From NCBI GenBank assembly GCA_027490155.1, contig JAIXYP010000004.1, positions 1-37,500 of the forward strand: a stretch of 37,500 nt of DNA, in the 5' to 3' direction. The position numbers and the translations under genes are program-made. The notes below the pieces were generated by a model that saw only the letters and a program-made list of their open reading frames with translations, did no database searches and was not told where the DNA came from. The stretch comes from Cytophagaceae bacterium. GTDB taxonomy: Bacteria > Bacteroidota > Bacteroidia > Cytophagales > Flexibacteraceae. This document shows positions 1-7,468 of this stretch, piece after piece. Each line of letters starts with the position of its first letter. Positions within the stretch are counted from its first letter, which is position 1.

Positions 1-761
1 CGATCAGGCCCCATCAGGTCGATCATCTGCTGCAGGGTCTTGAGTAACCGATGTGGCGACTCGTACAGGATCACGGTGCGATCCTCAGCCTGGATGCGGT
101 TAAGCATGGTCTGGCGGCCCTTCTTGACAGGTAAAAACCCCTCAAACACAAAGCTGCTACACGGAAATCCACTACGCACAAGGGCAGGCACAAAGGCCGT
201 AGCACCAGGCAAACAATCTACCGATAGACCTGCCTCCAATGTCGCCCTGACGAGCAGAAAACCTGGGTCTGAGATAGCAGGGGTGCCCGCATCGCTGACC
301 AAGACCAGCTGTTCGCCAGCCTGCATCCGTTTCAGCAGCCGCTCGATGGTTTGGTGCTCGTTAAAGATGTGGTAGCTCTGCAAGGGCCGTTTGATGCCGA
401 GATGCTTGAGCAAGAAACCAGCAGTGCGGGTATCTTCAGCCAAAATGCAGCTAGCCTGTTGCAGTACCTTGATGCCACGTAGGGTGATGTCGTCTAAGTT
501 GCCGATTGGGGTGGGCACAAGGGTTAAAGCAGCACGGATCTGGCTATTACTAACTGGTTGGTCTGAGTCATCATCGGACCCACCATTAAGACCATCAAGG
601 CCCTCTAACTCTTCGGCATCATCATCCTGACTATCATCTTCCGCTGGTTGCGCAGGTGCTGACATCCCCATAATCATTGCCCGCACTGACCCCAACGGAT
701 TTGCGTCGTCGTCTATGAGGTTCGGGTGCTTCGTCATTGCTTTAGGACGCTGTTTGGCCAT
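1..761 (-). CDS. rsmI: RsmI, 16S rRNA (cytidine-2'-O)-methyltransferase (3' end cut by window edge)
   Basis: RsmI is the SAM-dependent methylase that 2'-O-methylates C1402 of 16S rRNA in the cytoplasm. Reading the minus strand gives the family hallmarks in order: LVPTPIGNLDDITLRG, AEDTRTAG, VSDAGTPAISDPG and an FEGFLPVKKG stretch. The frame is open to the window edge, so the C-terminal part is missing. Anything from the first ATG (761) puts about 80 residues before the conserved LVPTPIGN. Using the later ATG at 665 still leaves about 48. The extension is very acidic (many D and E between residues 41 and 67), which is unusual because RsmI normally begins within about 10 residues of this motif. 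No start codon lies nearer the domain, so an extension of at least 40 residues seems real. It follows the ABC exporter stop codon by 24 nt in the same frame, so the two are probably co-transcribed. The exact start is uncertain. Confidence 0.9.
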   Translation of the reverse strand, partial: MAKQRPKAMTKHPNLIDDDANPLGSVRAMIMGMSAPAQPAEDDSQDDDAEELEGLDGLNGGSDDDSDQPVSNSQIRAALTLVPTPIGNLDDITLRGIKVLQQASCILAEDTRTAGFLLKHLGIKRPLQSYHIFNEHQTIERLLKRMQAGEQLVLVSDAGTPAISDPGFLLVRATLEAGLSVDCLPGATAFVPALVRSGFPCSSFVFEGFLPVKKGRQTMLNRIQAEDRTVILYESPHRLLKTLQQMIDLMGPD

Positions 762-785
762 ATTGATGCTAAACGCTAGCTCTGA

Positions 786-2585
786 TTAATTATTGACCAA
801 GTTATCAGCTGAGGCGCCTTCTTGCTCCTTGAGGGCTTGCTCTAGGTACCATTGATTATTCTGTAACAGGTCCTCATGTTTACCTTGTGCTATGACTTCG
901 CCATCGCTCAGGATCAAGACCTTGTCAGCTAGTTTGGCACTGCTAACCCTATGGCTGATGATGACCGTCGTCTTACCATCCATGATGCGCTTAAGATTCC
1001 GCAAGATGGTGTCCTCTGTTTTGGTATCGACCGCCGAAAGGCAATCATCCAAGACCAAAACTTTCGGGTTGAGCACCAAGGCCCGGGCAATGCTGACCCG
1101 TTGTTTCTGCCCACCGCTAAGGGTGATGCCACGCTCGCCAATTTTAGTCTGGATACCCTCTGGGAAGCTGGACATATTCTCATACAAATCCGCATCCTTG
1201 ATGGCCTGGACCACTGCCCCTTCGGTGCTGGTGGGTGCGCCAAAGGCTACATTGTTATAGATGCTATCGCTAAACAAGAAAACGTCCTGCGGTACCTGGG
1301 CCATTTGGCTCCTCAGATCCCGGATGTTATAGTCCTTGATGTCCTGCCCATCGACCAAAACTTGGCCGCCTGTTGTGTCATACATCCGGGCAATGAGCTG
1401 GGCGATGGTGCTTTTGCCAGCGCCAGTCGTTCCCATGATGGCAATCGCCTCACCAGCCTTGACATCAAAGCTGATGTTGCGCAGGGCTTTGGTGCCGCTA
1501 TAACCATAAGTGAAGCTCACATCCTTGAAGCTCAGATCCCCACGAATATCCACACGATGATCGGTATTGCTCGTGATCTCTGGCAGGGTGTTGATGAACT
1601 CGTCGATGCGTTTCTGGCTAGCGGCCGACCGCTGCATGATGCTCGTTACCCAACCTAGGGAAGTAACTGGCCAAGTCAGCATGTTGATATAGATCACGAA
1701 CTCGGCAATGTTTCCCGTTGTGATGTTGCCCTTCATGACCTCGATGCCGCCGACATAGACTGTCAGGATGGTGCTTAGGCCAATTAGGCCAGACATCAGC
1801 GGGAAAAAGAAGGAGTTAACTTGGTTGAGTTGTAAGCTGCGGTGGCGGTATTCGTTGCTTTCGTCGTTAAACCGGCCTGTGCTTTCTTGCTCGCGGACAA
1901 AGGCCTTGATGACCCTGATGCCACTAAAGGCCTCCTGGGTGAAGGTACTGAGGCGTGATAGACTCTTCTGTATCTCGTCACTGCGGCGCTGGATGATCTG
2001 GTTCACATAATAGATGCTGAACGACAGGATCGGCAGAGGCAGCAGGCTGTAAAGCGTCAGCATTGGGTTTACCGAGATCATGTAGCCGATCACCAACACA
2101 AACACGATCACCAAGTTGATGCCGTACATGATAGCAGGCCCCGTGTACATCCGGACCCGACTTACGTCTTCCGAGATGCGGGCCATGAGGTCGCCTGTGT
2201 TGTGCTGCCGATAGAAGCTCAGCGATAGGGCTTGGTAGTGCTGGTAGATCTCGTTCTTCTGGTCGTACTCGATGTGGCGCGACATCACGATGATCGTCTG
2301 CCGCATCAGGAACAAGAAGAAGCCCCGCAACAAAGCCATCGCAACAATCAGCAAGCCGTAGATTAAGATGGAAGTAGCGAAAATTCCGTAAAAATTTTGC
2401 TGCAAATCCAGCCCGCCAAAGGCAAAGTAGAGGCTGATGGAGTCATTAACCAAATCGAAGGAATGGCGTACGATTTGTGCTGGAATAATGGCAAAAAGGT
2501 TAGAGATTATTACGCACAAGACCCCGAATGCCAAATGATATTTGTAGCGATAAAAATACTTGTTTAACGATTTTAGTGATTTCAC
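786..2585 (-). CDS. ABC exporter half-transporter (fused membrane and ATPase domains), MsbA/multidrug type
   Basis: A 599-residue type IV ABC exporter with a six-helix transmembrane domain (about 15-330) followed by a nucleotide-binding domain (about 348-585). Visible ATPase motifs are Walker A GTTGAGKST (385-393), Q-loop Gln433, signature LSGGQ (489-493), Walker B VLVLDD (509-514) and switch His545. The residue after the Walker B Asp is Asp514 rather than the usual catalytic Glu. In known heterodimeric exporters this change marks the degenerate half-site, yet no partner half-transporter is adjacent. It may homodimerise or pair with a distant subunit. The substrate (lipid, drug or peptide) cannot be read from the sequence. 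The gene is the likely first cistron of a transcript that continues into rsmI. Confidence 0.93.
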   Translation of the reverse strand: MKSLKSLNKYFYRYKYHLAFGVLCVIISNLFAIIPAQIVRHSFDLVNDSISLYFAFGGLDLQQNFYGIFATSILIYGLLIVAMALLRGFFLFLMRQTIIVMSRHIEYDQKNEIYQHYQALSLSFYRQHNTGDLMARISEDVSRVRMYTGPAIMYGINLVIVFVLVIGYMISVNPMLTLYSLLPLPILSFSIYYVNQIIQRRSDEIQKSLSRLSTFTQEAFSGIRVIKAFVREQESTGRFNDESNEYRHRSLQLNQVNSFFFPLMSGLIGLSTILTVYVGGIEVMKGNITTGNIAEFVIYINMLTWPVTSLGWVTSIMQRSAASQKRIDEFINTLPEITSNTDHRVDIRGDLSFKDVSFTYGYSGTKALRNISFDVKAGEAIAIMGTTGAGKSTIAQLIARMYDTTGGQVLVDGQDIKDYNIRDLRSQMAQVPQDVFLFSDSIYNNVAFGAPTSTEGAVVQAIKDADLYENMSSFPEGIQTKIGERGITLSGGQKQRVSIARALVLNPKVLVLDDCLSAVDTKTEDTILRNLKRIMDGKTTVIISHRVSSAKLADKVLILSDGEVIAQGKHEDLLQNNQWYLEQALKEQEGASADNLVNN

Positions 2586-2638
2586 AACAGATAATTTTGT
2601 TTCGGTGGTTGATTTTTAGGTCTGGCCAAATAAAATGC

Positions 2639-2669
2639 TTGTACGTAATCTGCAAGTGTTTTACATTTG
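2639..2669 (+). promoter_or_regulatory. Predicted Bacteroidota sigma-A promoter for leucine dehydrogenase
   Basis: TTG at 2639-2641 and TACATTTG at 2662-2669 are separated by 20 bp, matching the Bacteroidota -33/-7 pattern TTG-N19/20-TAnnTTTG. Transcription would start near 2676, leaving a leader of about 150 nt before the gene at 2825. Confidence 0.6.
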
Positions 2670-2675
2670 GATGAC

Positions 2676-2824
2676 CTAAGGGAGGTAACGATGCGGTAAC
2701 ATACTAGGCCCTAAGTAGCAGTTGATCTGCGCCAAAGCCAAGCCTGTTACGGCCCCATTTTCGGCATGCAAGTTACCACTAATTAGGCCCCCCTATTCAT
2801 ACACCTACTCACATTCGTTTCACA
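2676..2824 (+). promoter_or_regulatory. Possible structured 5' leader of leucine dehydrogenase
   Basis: The predicted leader holds two direct copies of GGTAAC (2684-2689 and 2695-2700) and two complementary copies, GTTAC (2746-2750) and GTTACC (2772-2777), so alternative pairings are possible. Nested inside are AGGC/GCCT (2706-2709 with 2742-2745) and GCAG/CTGC (2718-2721 with 2727-2730). A GGAGG at 2681-2685 precedes an ATG at 2691 that opens only a two-codon frame (ATG CGG TAA). I do not recognise a known riboswitch class. Regulation is inference from base pairing only. Confidence 0.3.
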
Positions 2825-3916
2825 ATGATCACAACCACCGCGCTAGACCCGCAGACAGGTAGTGTTTTTGGCCAAATGCAGGCCATGGAACACGAAAACT
2901 TAGTGTTTTGCCAAGACGGCCCAACTGGCCTTAAAGCAATCATAGCCGTCCATAACACAAACCTGGGCCCTGCCTTGGGTGGTTGCCGCATCTGGCATTA
3001 TGACAACGAAGCCGCCGCCGTTACCGACGCCCTGCGTCTGAGCCGTGGTATGACCTACAAAAACTCAATCGCAGGTCTTAACCTAGGTGGGGGCAAAGCC
3101 GTCATCATCTCTGAGCAGGGCCAAGTACGGGACGAGGCCTTCTTCCGTCGCTTTGGCCGTTTTGTGAACGACCTTGGTGGCAAGTACATCACCGCCGAAG
3201 ACGTAGGTATTAGCACCAACGAAATCGCGATCATCACCCAAGAAACCAAACACGTATCTGGCAAACCAGAGTCGATGGGTGGCGGCGGCGATCCAAGCCC
3301 AATCACAGCCTATACCGTCTATCTAGGCATGAAGGCCTCGGCCAAAAAAGTCTGGGGAACCGACTCCTTAGCTGGTAAACGAGTTGCTGTGCAAGGTGTA
3401 GGCCACGTTGGTCAAAACCTGCTAGGCTACCTCCAGAAGGAAGGTGCCGTCCTCTTCGTCAGCGATTATTATCAGGAGCGTGCCGAGGCCATCGGTGCTC
3501 AGTTTGGTGCCACTGTCGTTGGCCTAGACGAGATCTATGACCTAGAAATTGACATCTATGCCCCTTGTGCGCTAGGTGCCACCCTCAACGATGACACCAT
3601 TGCACGTTTACATTGCAGTGTCATTGCAGGTGCTGCCAACAACCAGCTTAAGGACGAAGTTCGCCATGGCTATATGCTCAAAGATCGTGGCATAGTTTAT
3701 GCTCCAGATTTCCTCATTAACTGCGGAGGCGTCATCAACGTCTATCACGAGATACATGGGTATAACCGTGCCAATGTGATGACGGACGTCGAGCGCATTT
3801 ATGACTACACCTACAAGATATTGACACTCGCCGAACAAGACGGGATCAGCACGCACGAAGCAGCCATGAATTTGGCCCGCCACCGTGTGATGACTGGCAC
3901 CCCGATTGGTTTGTAG
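2825..3916 (+). CDS. ldh: Leucine dehydrogenase (Glu/Leu/Phe/Val dehydrogenase family)
   Basis: NAD-dependent oxidative deamination of branched-chain amino acids to 2-oxo acids in the cytoplasm, reversible for amino-acid synthesis. The 363-residue length fits the leucine dehydrogenase branch. Visible hallmarks are VFCQDGPTGLKAIIAVH, the LGPALGG loop (48-53), substrate-binding Lys79 in MTYKNS, the catalytic Lys91 in LNLGGGKAVI, Asp126 in AEDVGIS, and a Rossmann fingerprint GVGHVG (191-196) preceded by RVAVQ. The C-terminal part has DFLINCGGVINVYHE, as in leucine and valine dehydrogenases. The ATG at 2825 keeps a short N-terminal arm before the conserved block. A later Met (residue 18 or 21) is possible but would cut into it. 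The gene is monocistronic, between its own promoter and the terminator at 4055. Leucine rather than valine or phenylalanine specificity is inferred from overall similarity. Confidence 0.93.
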   Translation: MITTTALDPQTGSVFGQMQAMEHENLVFCQDGPTGLKAIIAVHNTNLGPALGGCRIWHYDNEAAAVTDALRLSRGMTYKNSIAGLNLGGGKAVIISEQGQVRDEAFFRRFGRFVNDLGGKYITAEDVGISTNEIAIITQETKHVSGKPESMGGGGDPSPITAYTVYLGMKASAKKVWGTDSLAGKRVAVQGVGHVGQNLLGYLQKEGAVLFVSDYYQERAEAIGAQFGATVVGLDEIYDLEIDIYAPCALGATLNDDTIARLHCSVIAGAANNQLKDEVRHGYMLKDRGIVYAPDFLINCGGVINVYHEIHGYNRANVMTDVERIYDYTYKILTLAEQDGISTHEAAMNLARHRVMTGTPIGL

Positions 3917-4054
3917 TTTGTCTAAAATCCGCTAGTGGCATCCCGGCCCCTTTGGTTTCGGACCAAGCAAGCCGCAACCCTAGCCAACTTAGTTCCCCAA
4001 CAGTACCCCATAACAGTACCACAGCTGTTTAAGCTACTTTAACTACACCGAAGA

Positions 4055-4090
4055 AAAGCCCCGACCATCTGGCCGGGGCTTTAGTTTTTT
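4055..4090 (+). terminator. Rho-independent terminator of ldh, possibly bidirectional
   Basis: A 9-bp perfect stem AAAGCCCCG (4055-4063) / CGGGGCTTT (4074-4082) with a 10-nt loop is followed by TAG and six Ts. Read on the minus strand the stem is followed by a pyrimidine-rich TTTTCTTC, so it may also end the minus-strand zinc-ribbon gene that stops at 4148. Confidence 0.85.
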
Positions 4091-4147
4091 AGGGCGCATA
4101 GATTAGTCATCCTATGGCTAGGGGCGTAAGCAGGATTGGACTTGATG

Positions 4148-5473
4148 CTATTTTTTCTGTAGTTCGGGTAGGCCGTCTTGGTCTTCTCGGTTTTCCTTCG
4201 GCTTAGCCAGCTTGATGTCCTTGACCTTTTTGAGGTTCTCGAATCCTGTTTTGCTGATCTCATCTAAGGACTGACTACCTGCTTTGGCGACACCAGAGTA
4301 CACCCCATACTTGTTCGGGTAATCATAGAAAAAGTAATAGAAATACGCCAAGGCTATGCCCGCCCAAACCATGAGCTCAAACTTTAAACTACTAACTGAT
4401 TGGCCATCGTCACCTAGGCCCTCACCAAAGATGGCCAAACATACCCCGTTCAGGATCGCAAAACCGATAAGTGTAACCACGAAATAAATAAAGACACTAA
4501 GGCCACTGAGCGGAACCTCCATTTGCATATCGGTGTTGAGGCCACTGGCTACGAACAACTTGCTTTTGTCCTTAAATGTATAGTTGCCCACCCACATCGG
4601 GAATAGATAATGGCGGTAATGGACACGGCTATAGTCGGCAGTATAGTGGCTAATGCGTTGATGGTCACCACCGATGTCAGCCCTAATGGCCGACTCTACC
4701 TGCTCCTTACCCATGCCTTTGCTTGTTTCGAAACACTCGGCCAAGGTATGCGAGTGGCCCTCAGCTAAAAAGCCAGATAGGTATCGCTCGTCAAACGGAA
4801 CCATCGATTCGTTCTGGTTAGATCTGAAACCAACTGCGTCCGCATGCCGGCTTTTGATAAACTGAACGTCATTTAGCGAAACGTTTACTGTCCCGGATAC
4901 CGAATGCCAACGCGTATGCGTATGCCGATTGCCTTTGCTATCCGTGGTAGTGTAGTTGGTGCCACGCTCGCCGGTGTAGTCGGCCTTTACATGATAGTCA
5001 AACGAATAGGCCGGCACATAGATACCATTGATGTTACTCGGGTTGAAGTAGGTAAATAGCTTATCGGGCACAAAGGGATTTCGCTTGATGTCCTTTTCTA
5101 GCCTGGTCCAGATTTCGTTTTGGGTTACCTTAAACGGAACAAGGCCAGTTGGTTTGATCGAATGGGCTCGGTTAGTAACATCGGCCACGGTATTGGTGCC
5201 ACAATAAGGGCAATCAACGGATAGGGTAAAGGTTGGCAACTGAAAGTCACCCGAGCACTTTTTGCATTTAACCCCAACCGATTCGTAATACAGCTCTTTC
5301 TCGGTTTTGGCCTGTGCATAGGGGTTTTCTACCAAGTGCTGACCAGCCTTTTGGCTTCCGTCGATCTGGGTCAGGTAGCCACAAGAAGTACAGGTTAGTT
5401 GGTCCGAAGCAGGTAGGTATTCCAGCTCGTGGTCGCAGTTGGGGCAACTGAGTTGCAAGATTTTATTTTCCAT
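4148..5473 (-). CDS. Double zinc-ribbon membrane protein, YdjG-like partner of the SPFH protein
   Basis: A 441-residue protein with two TFIIB-type zinc ribbons at the N-terminus: Cys10/13 with Cys28/31 and Cys70/73 with Cys88/91. A conserved soluble region follows (about 110-310, with several His/Trp clusters such as THTRWH). Two membrane helices come next (about 321-350 and 366-384) and a charged Lys/Glu-rich tail. Proteins of this form are often misnamed PriA or helicase because of the zinc ribbon, but no helicase motif is visible. The gene lies 13 bp downstream of the SPFH gene on the same strand, so the two form an operon. In Bacillus subtilis the zinc-ribbon membrane protein YdjG works with the SPFH protein YdjI and PspA in membrane-stress protection. 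The same partnership is inferred here. No pspA homologue is in the window. Confidence 0.85.
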   Translation of the reverse strand: MENKILQLSCPNCDHELEYLPASDQLTCTSCGYLTQIDGSQKAGQHLVENPYAQAKTEKELYYESVGVKCKKCSGDFQLPTFTLSVDCPYCGTNTVADVTNRAHSIKPTGLVPFKVTQNEIWTRLEKDIKRNPFVPDKLFTYFNPSNINGIYVPAYSFDYHVKADYTGERGTNYTTTDSKGNRHTHTRWHSVSGTVNVSLNDVQFIKSRHADAVGFRSNQNESMVPFDERYLSGFLAEGHSHTLAECFETSKGMGKEQVESAIRADIGGDHQRISHYTADYSRVHYRHYLFPMWVGNYTFKDKSKLFVASGLNTDMQMEVPLSGLSVFIYFVVTLIGFAILNGVCLAIFGEGLGDDGQSVSSLKFELMVWAGIALAYFYYFFYDYPNKYGVYSGVAKAGSQSLDEISKTGFENLKKVKDIKLAKPKENREDQDGLPELQKK

Positions 5474-5486
5474 CGATCAATCAGGA

Positions 5487-6578
5487 CTAGGCAGGGATCG
5501 GTGGTGGAGTCTGGCCAAACAAATGGCTAAGGGCCGGCACTTGACTAGCAGGTGTCCATGCAGCCATTCCCTTTTGCCAAACAAGGGTATCTGCCTTGAT
5601 TGTCTGGTTCTGGATCAAGGCCGTAAGCTCAGCCATGGAATTCGGGCCATTTTGGGTTTGCCCAGCTGCCCAGTAGAACGGCTCGCCCGTCTGTGGCAGA
5701 GGTGGTGGCATGGCGCCGGGGGCAGAAGCCGCCCTTGTTTGCCCAGCCATTACCTGATTGGCGAGGTTGAGGCCCATGCCTAGCCCTACAGCATCAGCCG
5801 CCAAAGAGTTGCCCCCTTGGCCGTCAGTCATCGAGAGACCTGCCTGAAAGGTGATAAAATTGGGCTGACCCATGATGCCCATGCCACTGCGTTTGTCGAT
5901 CAGGGCCTCCACTTCCTCAGGCACCGTGATGGCGTCTATCGTCAGGAGCGGGACCCCAAAACCCGTTTTGCCAAATAGCTCTTGCGCCAGCTCTTGCAGC
6001 TTAATGGTATAGTCTTGGTACTTGGTGGCTAGGTCATAGAGGCTGATGTTGTCTGAGGCCACCATATCGGCGAATGCCATCACGACATTGCTTCGCAGGT
6101 AGTCAAAAATGTCATCCATCGTGAAGTTGGGCTTGGTGCCGACGAAGTCAGTCAGCAACTTGCTGGGTGTGCCGATGACCTGTATCGAGAACTGGCCCCG
6201 CGCCCGCAGCCGCACCACCCCTAGCTCGGCATCGCGTTTGATGACAGGGGTAGCTGTGCCCCACTTGAGGTTGCTAAAGATCCTGGTACTGAAGAAGTAG
6301 ACCTCAACCTTAAACGGACTCTCGAAGCCATACTTCCAGCTGCTAAGGGTGGTCGTGATCGGCATGTTAGAAGTCGTCAGACGATGGGTACCTGGCTGAT
6401 AGGTATCGCCCAGCTGACCTTCGGAGACCAGCACCGCCAACTGCCCCGGCCGGACCACGAGCTGCGCCCCGTTTTTGATCTCGTTGTTGTACCGCTCGAA
6501 ACGGTGCACCAGGGTTTGGTTATCCTTGTCGGTCCACTCGATGATGTCAATGAACTCGGCAAACAGTTTGTTAAACAT
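5487..6578 (-). CDS. SPFH-domain (YdjI-type) protein with C-terminal GYF_2 domain
   Basis: A 363-residue cytoplasmic protein. Residues about 1-250 are an SPFH/band-7 domain of the YdjI (virion-core-protein-like) type, with the characteristic FIDIIEWTD start, YNNEIKNGAQLVVRPGQLAV and LKWGTATPV. A Gly/Met-rich linker and an Ala/Pro-rich stretch lead to a C-terminal GYF_2-like domain (about 299-350; hallmarks FYWAAGQTQNGP, LVWQKGMAAW), then a PPPIP tail. There is no membrane helix, so membrane recruitment probably needs the zinc-ribbon membrane protein encoded next. YdjI relatives elsewhere often end in a zinc ribbon instead. Here those ribbons sit in the partner protein and a GYF module, a proline-peptide binding fold, takes the C-terminus. 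A small GC-rich palindrome CGCCC-AAG-GGGCG (6587-6599) lies just upstream of the start codon and could influence translation. Confidence 0.88.
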   Translation of the reverse strand: MFNKLFAEFIDIIEWTDKDNQTLVHRFERYNNEIKNGAQLVVRPGQLAVLVSEGQLGDTYQPGTHRLTTSNMPITTTLSSWKYGFESPFKVEVYFFSTRIFSNLKWGTATPVIKRDAELGVVRLRARGQFSIQVIGTPSKLLTDFVGTKPNFTMDDIFDYLRSNVVMAFADMVASDNISLYDLATKYQDYTIKLQELAQELFGKTGFGVPLLTIDAITVPEEVEALIDKRSGMGIMGQPNFITFQAGLSMTDGQGGNSLAADAVGLGMGLNLANQVMAGQTRAASAPGAMPPPLPQTGEPFYWAAGQTQNGPNSMAELTALIQNQTIKADTLVWQKGMAAWTPASQVPALSHLFGQTPPPIPA

Positions 6579-7468
6579 AAGGGGGCGCCCAAGGGGCGGA
6601 TAGGGGTGATGTTATGGGTCGTAATTTAGTAGGAATTGGAGGGATAATGCAAGTAGAAGTATGAAGGATGGTGTTTGGGCCATAATCTCGGAAAGGACGA
6701 GACTATAGGTGTGGATATGAATTGTGCTGGGGTGCTGGAGGGTGTGCTATTTTAACCGGAGTGTGAAAGTATTGCCTGAGGCATTAGGCTGTATTTTGTC
6801 TTTTCTGAACTCGGATTCATCGGATTAGACGTATTAATGGGATTCGAGTGTACTAGATTGCAACTAGAGAATAGTCGCCTGAATTCTAGGGTTTTGACTG
6901 GCCTATCCCAAAAATCTGTTGAATCAATTTTCTGGAATCTGAGTTCAGACAAACTAGTAGGCAACCTTTTATTGTCTATCTTGGTCTCGTTATAAACAAA
7001 CGATGCCTATGTACATTCTAGCGATCCCAAACACCAAAAAAAATAAAGGGGCTATTTCTCTACATCATTGAGCTCAAGAAGCACAACGACCAATTGAAGA
7101 CCGACCTCCAATTTTATGTTCCAAGTTTGCCAAACTGAATCGACCGTCTGTTATAGACAAACGGTTGATCCTGAACATCAAAAGTACTGGTTGATGTGTG
7201 CAAAATTCAAAGATCAATTTATAGTGAGATGTGTGGATCCTTTGCAAGTTTGTGCGCAAAAGACTTCGGTCAATAGTCTGCTTTATCGGTCCAAGTTTGT
7301 GAAGGAGTAACTATGGTGTCAAAAATCAGTAGATTGGTTTGATTTGAATCTATTGCATTATCTCATAGGTTCTCTTCTCAAACCGCACATAGCCACCTTA
7401 CCATAACAGAAAACAATATCTGCCATTCCTAATCATATCATGCATATCCACGAAATGGCCAGAGCCCC
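6579..7468. other. Gene-poor stretch of about 890 bp
   Basis: No convincing coding sequence: the only open frames are under 75 codons, overlap each other on opposite strands and show no recognisable motif. The segment is more AT-rich than its neighbours. It holds the inverted-repeat element at 6804-6949 and presumably the promoter of the SPFH operon, although I could not find a good TAnnTTTG match for it. The rest (6950-7468) shows nothing I can identify. Confidence 0.6.
6804..6949. repeat. 146-bp element bounded by 15-bp inverted repeats
   Basis: The left arm TCTGAACTCGGATTC (6804-6818) and right arm GAATCTGAGTTCAGA (6935-6949) are complementary at 14 of 15 positions. Next to the left arm are further spaced GGATT units (6822-6826 and 6839-6843). 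The interior has no coding potential. From memory, AATCCG-rich repeats ending in GAGTTCAGA are common in Bacteroidota genomes, so this is probably a worn copy of a dispersed, non-autonomous repeat. I see no clear target-site duplication. Confidence 0.55.

Noticed and set aside
951-1658. A 235-codon plus-strand open frame inside the ABC exporter
   Set aside because: It lies antisense to the conserved ATPase domain, shows no motif, and is a by-product of the codon use of the exporter.
4148-5473. PriA helicase annotation for the zinc-ribbon protein
   Set aside because: There are no Walker or helicase motifs. The resemblance is limited to the zinc ribbons, and two membrane helices argue against it.
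7074-7310. Overlapping short frames on both strands
   Set aside because: They overlap each other on opposite strands, are about 60 codons, have no motif and lie in AT-rich gene-free sequence.
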